The notes under the pieces: generated by a model
Database searches by the model: none
The model's input: the letters and a program-made list of their open reading frames with translations, nothing else
What the model was told of the DNA's origin: nothing
Program-made: the position numbers and the translations under genes
NCBI GenBank assembly: GCA_945827465.1
Contig: CALZOH010000015.1
Span: 1 to 24,378, forward strand
Direction of reading: 5' to 3'
Length of the DNA stretch: 24,378 bases
Origin: an uncultured Prevotellaceae bacterium
GTDB taxonomy: Bacteria; Bacteroidota; Bacteroidia; Bacteroidales; Bacteroidaceae
Part shown: positions 1 through 7,289 of the stretch, in pieces
Layout: each line of letters opens with the position of its first letter
How positions within the stretch are numbered: position 1 is the first letter of the stretch

Positions 1-26
1 TGCCACCTGCGAAATGAGGGCTGCTT

Positions 27-163
27 CTTGCGCAAAACGGCTATCGCAACCGCGAAAATGAAATTGTCACTTGCGCAAACCCTCATCGCAACCGCGATAA
101 TGAAATTGTCACATGCGCAAACCCTCATCGCAACCGCGATAGCGAAATTGTCACTCTGACAAT
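27..163. repeat. 42-bp intergenic tandem repeat (about 3 copies)
   Basis: Units at 43-84 and 85-126 are 42 bp each and differ at only two positions. A third, truncated unit covers 127-154, and the end of a preceding unit is recognisable at about 27-42. Each unit carries a small hairpin (ATCGC-AACC-GCGAT, weaker in the first unit), followed by GAAATTGTCAC and GCGCAAACCCTC. The array ends in a perfect hairpin ATTGTCA-CTC-TGACAAT at 147-163. No credible gene overlaps it. The period and near-identity are read directly; the role is unknown. Confidence 0.85.
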
Positions 164-345
164 GAGGCTTCGGCTATCGCGATGGGACTTTGTACACCAC
201 GAAGAGCCCTTCATCTCACTTGCGATGGATGCATTGCAGGCAAAACAAAGGCTTGGAAGCATGTGCGAAGGTACTCTATGCACCCTGTATATGACGATAT
301 TTCATGCCCGATACACCCACGAACAGACCAACAACCCCTATCTCA
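164..345. other. Non-coding stretch, nothing recognised
   Basis: This lies between the tandem repeat and the decayed element. Short open frames occur (for example 162-386 plus) but have no recognisable motif, no promoter and no homology that I can see. I see no RNA gene here. Confidence 0.5.
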
Positions 346-441
346 TAGGAGCGATAGGACTCCAGTGTAACCGAAAAGCGGGATGACTGATGACAAAAAG
401 AAGGCTTGTTGGTGTAAAACGGTCTAATGAACTGATTGGGA
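346..441 (-). repeat. Decayed half-copy of the 19786-19951 inverted-repeat element
   Basis: Read on the minus strand, this stretch aligns with the left part of the element at 19786-19951. Exact blocks are 389-402 versus 19826-19839 (14 nt), 422-430 versus 19798-19806 (9 nt) and 369-377 versus 19851-19859 (9 nt), in the same order with almost the same spacing. The terminal repeat survives as a diverged copy at about 423-441, directly against the stop codon of the Nudix gene at 443. The other terminal repeat is not recognisable to the left. Homology is inferred by eye from collinear blocks; a scored alignment would settle it. Confidence 0.7.
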
Positions 442-442
442 T

Positions 443-1168
443 TTAAATAATCAATTTGAATCCTTCGTTTTTTAGTTCCTCGTATTTTGCTTTGTTGAAA
501 CGAAAGAGTTTGGCCTCGTTCTTCTGCGTGGGGTGAACCGTCTCATTGATCTGTTCCAGTATTCCGAGTTTATTCATCTTGTCATAGAAGTCGCGGTGGT
601 CGAAGCGGACATCCAGAATGGCTTCATAGAGGTTTTGCAACTCCATGAGGGTAAATTCTTCTGGCAGTAGTTCAAAACCAATAGGCTCGAAGTGAATCTG
701 CCGGCGCAATGCCTGTATAGCCTTTTGCAGTATTTGGTCATGGTCAAAAGCGAGCTGAGGAATTCTTTCCAAGGTAAACCACCGGGCATCGGTAGCGTCA
801 TCGTCGCCTTTTACTTCCTGTATTCTCACCAAAGCGTAATATGCAATGGTGATAACGCGCTCACGTGGGTCTCGCTGTGGGGCGGTGAAGGTATGGAACT
901 GTCGGATGTAGGCGTCCTTTAAACCAGTTTCTTCCTGTAACTCACGCAGTGCTCCCTCTTCGGCACTTTCGTCTATATTCATGAAACCACCGGGGAAAGC
1001 CCAGCATCCTTTGTAGGGCTCATTGCCTCGTTGCACCAAAAGGACTTGCAACTTCTTACCGTCGAATCCGAAGATGACGCAGTCGGTTGTTACACTTGGA
1101 TGAGGGTACTTATAGCAGTATTTCAACTCTTCATTTCTCTCGTTGCATGGATTTATCGTATTCGTCAT
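443..1168 (-). CDS. Nudix hydrolase with C-terminal winged helix (NrtR-like architecture)
   Basis: A 241-aa protein. Residues 25-145 form a Nudix domain. The Nudix box G61-x5-E67-x7-R75-E76-L-x-E79-E80-x-G82-L is complete, so the metal-binding acidic residues of an active hydrolase are present. Residues about 155-235 (FTLMELQNLYEAIL, then DRRDF-like and MNKLGIL segments) match the winged-helix half of the NrtR/AraR group. In Bacteroidetes such proteins are either ADP-ribose/nucleotide pyrophosphatases or sugar- and NAD-responsive repressors, and repressors often have a degenerate box. The intact box favours catalysis, possibly combined with regulation. It is 68 nt downstream of the DUF4421 gene on the same strand and could be read through from it. 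Substrate cannot be told from sequence. Confidence 0.88.
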   Translation of the reverse strand: MTNTINPCNERNEELKYCYKYPHPSVTTDCVIFGFDGKKLQVLLVQRGNEPYKGCWAFPGGFMNIDESAEEGALRELQEETGLKDAYIRQFHTFTAPQRDPRERVITIAYYALVRIQEVKGDDDATDARWFTLERIPQLAFDHDQILQKAIQALRRQIHFEPIGFELLPEEFTLMELQNLYEAILDVRFDHRDFYDKMNKLGILEQINETVHPTQKNEAKLFRFNKAKYEELKNEGFKLII

Positions 1169-1236
1169 GATAAAATTTTCTTACAAAGTATAGGATGCTT
1201 CCTCTGATGTTAACTCCTTTTTGTGTATTACTCCGG

Positions 1237-2328
1237 TCAGAACCGAACGCCGAGTGCGATGTTGGTGAACCAATCAATGGTGTGGTTGCGGGTTTTCCCG
1301 TCTTTATAATAGAAATGATTGAGTTGCCCGGATACGTTGATGAAAAAATTTTCCCAGTTTCGTGTAACCGAAAGGCGTCCGTCAATGTTGTAGTCAATGT
1401 TTCTGTGTGTAGATTCTTTCCCGTTGCGCGTGATGTTTTCGGCGTTGTCGTCTATCTTATAAAAGTAGAGAGTGGCATGGTTGAGAACGGTTACCATTGG
1501 CATGAGCAGGCCATTGATGAGCCAACCTTTACGAGGGACATAGTTATAGGTGTAGCCAAATCCCAGATTCCCTTGTGTGATTTTAAGGCGTCCGATGTTG
1601 TTCATCATCGAGATGATATGTGCGTTCTCAATATGGGCATAATTGAAATCGGCGAAGTAAGCCATGGCTCCCACGACGAAAGATCCTGCTGATTTCTTCT
1701 GTATCCATGATTGCTTGTAGGCGGCATTGTATGAAAAGCGGCTTCCATTGAAGAAGTAGTAACCGTCGGCAACAAATACTTTGCTCTTGATGGGACTCAC
1801 CAAGCGGTCTTGTTGATGTAAATCAATGGGGGTAGCGTTGATGTCTCCCGTGATGTCAACGTTCATTTCATAGATTTTACTTTCGCGATAGCGCAGGAAG
1901 GTAGTAAAGTGGTTGTTTGATAATCCGAAGGCAAGATGAGTGCTTTTCCGGCTGCCAAGTTCTCTTTGAAATCCTAATCCAAAGCTCCTGTAACCGACCC
2001 AAAGTCCGGTGGCATAGGTGACCGGTGTGGTCATGCGCGATTGCCAATGGATATTTCCGGTGTTCCCTTCGCCCCATTCTTTGCTTAAATCTATGTCGGA
2101 TTTGAAGCGGATGTCAATTTGCGAAATTCTATTGCGCATGGTAGCTCTCCAGGGTTGTCTGGGAAGGCCGACATAGGTGGTGTCGGTTTTCTTGTGAACC
2201 ATTTTTTCAATAGTCATGCCGATTTTACCGAAAAACGAACTCTTGTTTTCTGCGTTAGACGATTGCTCGGCACGAGCAGGCAGCGTGGTGCAGAAGAAAA
2301 GGAATGCCAAAAGGAGAACTGCTCTCAT
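1237..2328 (-). CDS. DUF4421 family predicted outer-membrane barrel protein
   Basis: A 363-aa protein with a signal peptide (MRAVLLLAFLFFC...ARA, cleavage near residue 20) and a terminal phenylalanine (GVRF). After the signal it has a charged stretch, then LPRQPWRATMRNRISQIDIRF, which is typical of DUF4421. Alternating aromatic/polar beta strands continue to the end, as expected for an outer-membrane beta-barrel. The function of the family is unknown to me. It has its own promoter (2369-2400), divergent from the alanine symporter. The ATG at 2328 is directly followed by the signal peptide, which fixes the start. Confidence 0.85.
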   Translation of the reverse strand: MRAVLLLAFLFFCTTLPARAEQSSNAENKSSFFGKIGMTIEKMVHKKTDTTYVGLPRQPWRATMRNRISQIDIRFKSDIDLSKEWGEGNTGNIHWQSRMTTPVTYATGLWVGYRSFGLGFQRELGSRKSTHLAFGLSNNHFTTFLRYRESKIYEMNVDITGDINATPIDLHQQDRLVSPIKSKVFVADGYYFFNGSRFSYNAAYKQSWIQKKSAGSFVVGAMAYFADFNYAHIENAHIISMMNNIGRLKITQGNLGFGYTYNYVPRKGWLINGLLMPMVTVLNHATLYFYKIDDNAENITRNGKESTHRNIDYNIDGRLSVTRNWENFFINVSGQLNHFYYKDGKTRNHTIDWFTNIALGVRF

Positions 2329-2368
2329 TAGGGAGATGGTAATGCTTGTAGTGAAGGATTATGTGATG

Positions 2369-2400
2369 CAAAAATAGGAATATTCGTTTGTTCTGCCAAA
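2369..2400 (-). promoter_or_regulatory. Bacteroidetes-type promoter of the DUF4421 gene
   Basis: On the minus strand the -7 element TATTTTTG (2376-2369) lies 20 nt downstream of a -33 element TTTG (2400-2397), matching TTTG-N19-21-TAnnTTTG. It is about 40 nt upstream of the ATG at 2328. Confidence 0.7.
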
Positions 2401-2471
2401 TGTGTGTCGGCGGATATTACCATCAAATAGTCTTTTAATGTGCTGTAAGAGGTGAACTTCTGCTGCTTCAC

Positions 2472-2503
2472 TTTGGCATGTCGAAGGGGTTTTTATAACT
2501 TTG
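2472..2503 (+). promoter_or_regulatory. Bacteroidetes-type promoter of the alanine symporter gene
   Basis: TTTG at 2472-2475 is followed after 20 nt by TAACTTTG at 2496-2503, the expected -33/-7 pair. It leaves a leader of roughly 50 nt before the ATG at 2562. Together with 2369-2400 it forms a divergent promoter pair about 70 bp apart. Confidence 0.75.
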
Positions 2504-2561
2504 CAGTAATTAAATGTTGCTGACTTTCTGTTTGCGCCTGATTATTTTTTAATGATTGAAG

Positions 2562-4031
2562 ATGGATTCGTTATTGATTGACTTGAATGTGTTGTCGGTG
2601 ATGCCCGTGATGGAGCTGATTAATGACTATTTGTGGACTTATGTAGTCATCGTTCTGCTGGTTTTTTGTGCTTTGTTTTTCACAATTCGTTTACGTGGAG
2701 TACAGTTCCGCTTGTTGCGCGATATGTGGAAAGTGATCGTGAACCGTCCTATCCATCCTACCCCATCTTCGGCAACAGATCATGCGTTGTCTTCAGACGA
2801 TGCTGCAGACGAATTAAAGCGTATCGGCTCGTTCCAGGCCTTTGCGGTGTCCTTATCGAGCCGTGTCGGAACGGGCAATTTGGCCGGTGTGGCTTCAGCT
2901 ATCTTTGTGGGTGGTCCCGGTGCCGTTTTTTGGATGTGGGTAATGGCTTTTTTTGGTGCCGCAACTGCTTTTGTAGAGTCAACATTGGCCCAACTTTATA
3001 AGAAGAGGGGTAAAAAATCGTTTTATGGCGGTCCGGCCTATTACATGCAGAGTGGTCTGCATTGTAAGTGGATGGGCGTCTTGTTTGCCGTATTGATTAC
3101 TATTACATTCGGAATGGCCAATCAGGTGCTGCAAAGCAATACGCTCTGTGATGCTCTATGTGACGCCACGGGAGTAAGCCACATGGCGATGGGATGGGGG
3201 CTTGCATTGGCTGTTTCGCTCATCATTTTTGGTGGAGTAAGGCGTATTTCGCTTTTTTCAAGCATCGTTGTGCCGATGATGGCCGTGGGCTATATTCTGT
3301 TGGCTTTGTTGGTGACCCTTATCAATATTCAGCACGTTCCCTCCATGCTGATGTTGATTGTTGAGAATGCCTTTGGTTTCAATCAGGCAGTGGGTGGTGC
3401 AGTCGGAGTGGCCATTATGCAGGGTGTGAAGCGTGGCCTTTTCAGCAATGAAGCCGGTGAGGGCAGTGCTCCCAATGCGGCTGCCATTGCGTCTACTTCA
3501 CATCCGGTCAAGCAGGGATTGCTGCAAGCATTGGGCGTTTTTACTGATACGTTGGTCATATGTACTTGTACGGCCTTTATCATCCTGCTCTCAGGGTTGT
3601 ATCAGCAAGGTTACGACGGTATCATCCTGACAAAATATGCTTTGGAATGGCATGTGGGACCAGTGGGCGGCATTTTCATCACGGTTGCAATCTTTCTCTT
3701 CGCCTTCAGTACACTGATCGCCAACTATTTTTATGGCGAAACCAACATACGTTTTATTACCCGCCAACGTTGGGTGATTGTCTTGTTCCGAATTTTTAGC
3801 GGTTTGACCGTGATCATTGGCGCTTTGATATCATTGCAGACTGCATGGACGTTTGTTGATTTGGCGATGGGAGCCATGACCATTGTCAATCTGGTGGCCA
3901 TTATCTTGCTTTCGCCCAAAGTGTATTTCCTTTTGAACAATTATCTGTCGCAACGCCGCAAGGGACAAGATCCGCAGTTCAAACGGAGCATGATGCCTGA
4001 CACGGAAAAGGATATTGAATGTTGGGATTGA
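2562..4031 (+). CDS. Sodium:alanine symporter family (AGCS) permease
   Basis: Inner-membrane transporter of 489 aa that couples Na+ entry to uptake of alanine or glycine. The AGCS signatures are clear: SFQAFAVSLSSRVGTGNLAG (about residues 93-112) with the Gly-rich GTGN motif, GGPGAVFWMW, YGGPAYYM, and the FSNEAGEGSAPNAAA motif in the second half. About ten to eleven hydrophobic segments are visible. I start at the ATG at 2562. A TTG two codons upstream (2556) is in frame but less likely. The C-terminus is hydrophilic (RRKGQDPQFKRSMM...). It is a single-gene transcription unit with its own promoter and a hairpin after the stop. Confidence 0.93.
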   Translation: MDSLLIDLNVLSVMPVMELINDYLWTYVVIVLLVFCALFFTIRLRGVQFRLLRDMWKVIVNRPIHPTPSSATDHALSSDDAADELKRIGSFQAFAVSLSSRVGTGNLAGVASAIFVGGPGAVFWMWVMAFFGAATAFVESTLAQLYKKRGKKSFYGGPAYYMQSGLHCKWMGVLFAVLITITFGMANQVLQSNTLCDALCDATGVSHMAMGWGLALAVSLIIFGGVRRISLFSSIVVPMMAVGYILLALLVTLINIQHVPSMLMLIVENAFGFNQAVGGAVGVAIMQGVKRGLFSNEAGEGSAPNAAAIASTSHPVKQGLLQALGVFTDTLVICTCTAFIILLSGLYQQGYDGIILTKYALEWHVGPVGGIFITVAIFLFAFSTLIANYFYGETNIRFITRQRWVIVLFRIFSGLTVIIGALISLQTAWTFVDLAMGAMTIVNLVAIILLSPKVYFLLNNYLSQRRKGQDPQFKRSMMPDTEKDIECWD

Positions 4032-4054
4032 GGTGGGATGACTCCATCCAAAAA

Positions 4055-4084
4055 GAGGATATGCACCGTTTGATGTATATCCTC
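4055..4084. terminator. Bidirectional hairpin terminator between symporter and RNase R genes
   Basis: Arms GAGGATATGCA (4055-4065) and TGTATATCCTC (4074-4084) pair over 11 positions with one G-U wobble and an 8-nt loop. A-rich sequence lies on the left (4050-4054) and ATTTTAG on the right, so it can serve the two convergent genes (stops near 4031 and 4104). Confidence 0.7.
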
Positions 4085-4103
4085 ATTTTAGATAGGGGGT
4101 GAT

Positions 4104-6401
4104 TTATTTCCGTTTTTTCTTCTTTTTCGTGGGGATATTGAAAGGCTTGGCAGGTGACGGTGTCACACTTCGGCCTTCGCGTTCAATTAATTCGTAGTCG
4201 AGTTGGCGTTTTTCCAGGTTAGCTGCCGCTACTTTTATCGTGACCTTGTCGCCTAACTGATAAGAACGGTGTGAACGCCGGCCAAGCAGGCGATAGTTGC
4301 GTTCATCAAATTCATAATAGTCGTCCTGAAGTTGATGGATGGGCACCATTCCTTCGCAATGATTCTCGTCAATCTCGACATACAACCCAAATTCGTTCAA
4401 ACCGCTGATTTTTCCACTGAAAGTCTGTCCGAGGCGATCGCCCATAAACTCCACCTGTTTATATTTGATGCTTGCACGCTCGGCTGTGGCGGCAATTACT
4501 TCCATCTGATTACAGTGTTCACAGAGTTCCTCGGTCTTGAGGCTGTTTACGCTTCGCCCATTTTCAAGGTATCGGGTCAGTAATCGATGAACCATCTGGT
4601 CGGGATAACGGCGGATGGGAGATGTGAAGTGTGTGTAATAGCGGAACATCAGTCCGTAATGGCCAATGTTATGGGTTGAATACTTGGCTTTCATCATGGA
4701 ACGCAGGGCAACAGTCGAAACTACTTCCTGTTCGGGCTTATCTTTGATGGCTTCAAGCAGGTCGTTGATGCTCTTGTTGATATCGTCTTTTGAACCATCG
4801 GTAGTTACGTGATAACCGAATTTTGCGGCAAAGGCACTGAGCTTTTCCAACTTCTCCATGTCGGGTACGTCGTGAATGCGATAGACAAACACCTTGGGTT
4901 GTTTCCCTTTGTCGCGCAGGCCTATTTTCTCTGCCACATAGCGATTGGCCAAGAGCATGAACTCTTCTACCAGTTTATTGGCGTCTTTGGCTATTTTCAC
5001 GTAAGTTCTGATGGGATGTCCCTTCTCATCGGTGTCAAACCGGATTTCGGGAGAATCAAAACCAATGCCACCTTTGTCAAAGCGTTGGTGGCGGAAGTGT
5101 TTTGCCAGCCGATTGAGCGTAATGAGTTCGTCGGCATATTCGCCAACGGGTTGAATATGCTTGTCGCCGGCCTTCCGAATGGCTGTCGGATGTTCACCGG
5201 GGGTCAATAAGTCTTCGGGCGAGGCTTCGCCATTTTCTTCTAAGATATATTGAACTTCTTCGTAAGTGAATCGGCGGTCGCTTTTAATCACAGTGCGTCC
5301 GATGCGTGAGTCTTTCACTTCGCCTTCGTCGTTGATGATGAAGGTGACGCTGTAGGTGAGCTTCTCTTCATTGGGGCGGAGGGAGCAAAGTTCATTGCAA
5401 AGTCGTTCGGGCAACATGGGTATGGTGCGGTCAACCAGATAAACGCTCGTGGCACGTTTGAATGCCTCCTTGTCGATCATGCCTCCTTCCTTTAAATAAT
5501 GGGTTACGTCGGCTATGTGTACGCCTACTTCCCACAGACCTTTTCCTACGGAGCGAATGGAGAGGGCATCGTCAAAGTCTTTGGCGTCGTGCGGGTCGAT
5601 GGTGAAGGTGGTCACCTTTCTGAAGTCTTCGCGCTTGCTGATTTCTTCAGGCGAAATATCGTCGGGGATGAGGTTGGCTGCTTTCTCTACATTCTTAGGA
5701 TAGGTGTAGGGCAGTCCGTATTCGGCCAGGATAGCGTGCATTTCGGTGTCATTTTCGCCGGATGTGCCTAAAATGTCGATGACTTTTCCAATGGGATTCT
5801 TCTGATTGTCGGACCATTCTACAATCTGCACGATGGCTTTGTCGCCGCTCTTGCCTTTTTTGAGGTTGGCTTTCGGAATAAAGATGTCCGAAGCGAGCAG
5901 GCGATCGTGTGTAAGCAGAAAGGCGTAGTTGCGCTCTACTTTTAATACGCCTACAAAGGTGTCTTTGGCCCTCTTGACAATCTCGATAATTTCAGCTTCG
6001 CGCGTATGGTTGCGTCGGCGGGCCAGGAGGGTGGCTTTTACAATGTCACCGTCGAGTGCGTGATGCGAGTTGCGCTCCATGACCAAGATGCTTTTTTCTT
6101 CGCCGTCGGGCAAGAAGCTGTTGCGTCCGTTGCGTTTGCGCTGAAAGATGCCGGTCATCACCTGATTGCGCGTGGTCAGTTTGAATGTGTGGTGGCTGGT
6201 CATGCTTATGAAGTCGTCAGCTACCATATCTTCGAGCAAGTCGGTGCACAGCATCTTGGCAGGATGGTTTTTGAGCTTTAGGAGTTTGCTTAAATCACCC
6301 AGACTATATTCTTGGTCGGGATTGTTCTCGAACAAGTTGATGAGTTGTTCCATAATTTGCCGCTTGGTCTTCCTTCCGGCTGTTTGTTTTGCATTTCTCA
6401 T
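4104..6401 (-). CDS. rnr: Ribonuclease R (RNB-family 3'-5' exoribonuclease)
   Basis: A 765-aa processive 3'-5' exoribonuclease acting on structured RNA. The order is: N-terminal winged-helix region (MEQLINLFENNPDQEYSLGDL, about residues 17-75), cold-shock-like OB folds, the RNB catalytic domain with TIDPHDAKDFDDALSI (the DxxDAxDxDDA acidic cluster, around residue 280) and HYTHFTSPIRRYPDQMVHR near 570, then an S1 domain (LGQTFSGKISGLNEFGLYVEI) and a lysine-rich tail KKKKKRK. The length is near the usual 720-800. The frame is open to a TTG at 6431, but the ATG at 6401 (MRNAKQTAGRK) is preferred, because the extension adds an unlikely MYLITSYLFT and eats into the leader stem-loop region. No clear promoter motif was found upstream. 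Confidence 0.93.
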   Translation of the reverse strand: MRNAKQTAGRKTKRQIMEQLINLFENNPDQEYSLGDLSKLLKLKNHPAKMLCTDLLEDMVADDFISMTSHHTFKLTTRNQVMTGIFQRKRNGRNSFLPDGEEKSILVMERNSHHALDGDIVKATLLARRRNHTREAEIIEIVKRAKDTFVGVLKVERNYAFLLTHDRLLASDIFIPKANLKKGKSGDKAIVQIVEWSDNQKNPIGKVIDILGTSGENDTEMHAILAEYGLPYTYPKNVEKAANLIPDDISPEEISKREDFRKVTTFTIDPHDAKDFDDALSIRSVGKGLWEVGVHIADVTHYLKEGGMIDKEAFKRATSVYLVDRTIPMLPERLCNELCSLRPNEEKLTYSVTFIINDEGEVKDSRIGRTVIKSDRRFTYEEVQYILEENGEASPEDLLTPGEHPTAIRKAGDKHIQPVGEYADELITLNRLAKHFRHQRFDKGGIGFDSPEIRFDTDEKGHPIRTYVKIAKDANKLVEEFMLLANRYVAEKIGLRDKGKQPKVFVYRIHDVPDMEKLEKLSAFAAKFGYHVTTDGSKDDINKSINDLLEAIKDKPEQEVVSTVALRSMMKAKYSTHNIGHYGLMFRYYTHFTSPIRRYPDQMVHRLLTRYLENGRSVNSLKTEELCEHCNQMEVIAATAERASIKYKQVEFMGDRLGQTFSGKISGLNEFGLYVEIDENHCEGMVPIHQLQDDYYEFDERNYRLLGRRSHRSYQLGDKVTIKVAAANLEKRQLDYELIEREGRSVTPSPAKPFNIPTKKKKKRK

Positions 6402-6432
6402 TGTGAAGAGGTATGAAGTGATGAGATACAAA

Positions 6433-6484
6433 GGAAGCGAAAAAATTCCGTTCTGCTTCTTGCAGTCTTCCTTTTTTCGCTTCC
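6433..6484 (-). promoter_or_regulatory. Long stem-loop in the RNase R leader
   Basis: Arms 6433-6445 (GGAAGCGAAAAAA) and 6472-6484 (TTTTTTCGCTTCC) are a perfect 13-bp inverted repeat. A smaller hairpin CTGC-TTCTT-GCAG (6453-6465) sits in the loop. The structure ends 31 nt before the preferred ATG. It lacks a run of U after the stem on the minus strand, so it is not a standard terminator for the gene upstream. Regulation of rnr is an inference. Confidence 0.6.
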
Positions 6485-6507
6485 TATATAATTTTTTAGC
6501 ATGAATG

Positions 6508-6571
6508 CTTGGCGCAGGGATGCCAAGTGCCCGCCGGGGCAGGTATTTCTTTCGTCGGAGGAAAGAAATAC
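6508..6571. terminator. Two hairpins after the DUF4488 gene
   Basis: One hairpin has arms CTTGGC/GCCAAG at 6508-6513 and 6522-6527. The other has perfect 10-bp arms GTATTTCTTT (6543-6552) and AAAGAAATAC (6562-6571). They lie just beyond the stop of the DUF4488 gene (6593) and before the RNase R leader. Neither has a clear U-run on the minus strand, so they may act as transcript ends or stabilisers. Confidence 0.45.
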
Positions 6572-6592
6572 GTAGGTCTGTTGAGGGGGAAA

Positions 6593-7231
6593 TCAGTCTT
6601 CGTTCATCCAGCTGTTCTCTTCGCCGGAGTTGTTCTGATCGGGCATTTGCGGCATTCGGTTGCGGTTGCGGCCTCCTTGGCGTTGTCCACCCTGTCCTCC
6701 CGGTCTTCTTTCTTCAGGCTTGACTTCCTGAGGCGATTTACCGGCAATGAGGTCTTTCACCATTTGTTTTCCGTTTCCAAATTGGCGGAGGCGCATCCAG
6801 ATTTCGTGCACCTTCTTTCCTTCTTCCGTACGGTCGATGACCATCCATTGCGGTCCTTGCAGATGGAAGGTGATTTGTTGGCCGGCAGGTGTTTCTTCGT
6901 TATGTCGGCCTGCTTTGGGTGTTTCGGTCAGGGTAGAGTCGTTGACTTTGGTGTAAGTGCCCTGTTCGGCAATGCCGCACTTGTTGTCACCGCCCAACAG
7001 CAGGTTGGTGTAACTTCCGTCGGGGGCAATCAATTTCAGTACGGGCAGCAGTTTTACTTCATATTCTCCGCTTTCTCCCTGTTGGAAGATGCAGAGTTGC
7101 CACGCTCCATCAAAGGTGGCTGGTTGTCTCGGACCTCTTTGTTGGGGTGTACCGTTGTTTTCTTGAGCCGTAATCGGGCTGCAAATGGCTGCTAAAAGCG
7201 CAAATACCATTATTCTCCATAAATTTGTCAT
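6593..7231 (-). CDS. DUF4488 family secreted protein with Gly/Arg/Gln-rich tail
   Basis: A 212-aa protein. Residues 1-22 look like a signal peptide (MTNLWRIMVFALLAAICSPITAQ); the Met at residue 8 is an alternative start. The core (about 35-160) has FDGAWQLCIFQQ, SYTNLLLGGDNKCGIAEQGTYTKVNDSTLTET and WMVIDRTEEGKKVHEIWMRL, resembling DUF4488, a small beta-rich domain common in Bacteroidetes. The function is unknown. The last 45 residues are low-complexity and rich in Gly, Arg, Gln and Asn. It follows the GH43 gene by 58 nt on the same strand and may be co-transcribed with it. Confidence 0.8.
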   Translation of the reverse strand: MTNLWRIMVFALLAAICSPITAQENNGTPQQRGPRQPATFDGAWQLCIFQQGESGEYEVKLLPVLKLIAPDGSYTNLLLGGDNKCGIAEQGTYTKVNDSTLTETPKAGRHNEETPAGQQITFHLQGPQWMVIDRTEEGKKVHEIWMRLRQFGNGKQMVKDLIAGKSPQEVKPEERRPGGQGGQRQGGRNRNRMPQMPDQNNSGEENSWMNED

Positions 7232-7289
7232 GGCCTTGTTGTTTAGGAATTATAATTATTTGACCGCGTTAAACGGTTGTTGGTTTAAT

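Noticed and set aside
162..386. 74-aa plus-strand frame beside the 42-bp repeat
   Set aside because: No promoter, no motif, and its right end runs into the decayed inverted-repeat element.
1195..1692. 165-aa plus-strand open frame inside the DUF4421 gene
   Set aside because: Antisense shadow of a gene with a clear signal peptide, promoter and barrel C-terminus.
6509..7195. 228-aa plus-strand open frame opposite the DUF4488 gene
   Set aside because: It mirrors the DUF4488 gene, and its start lies in the hairpin region without a promoter; no domain is visible.
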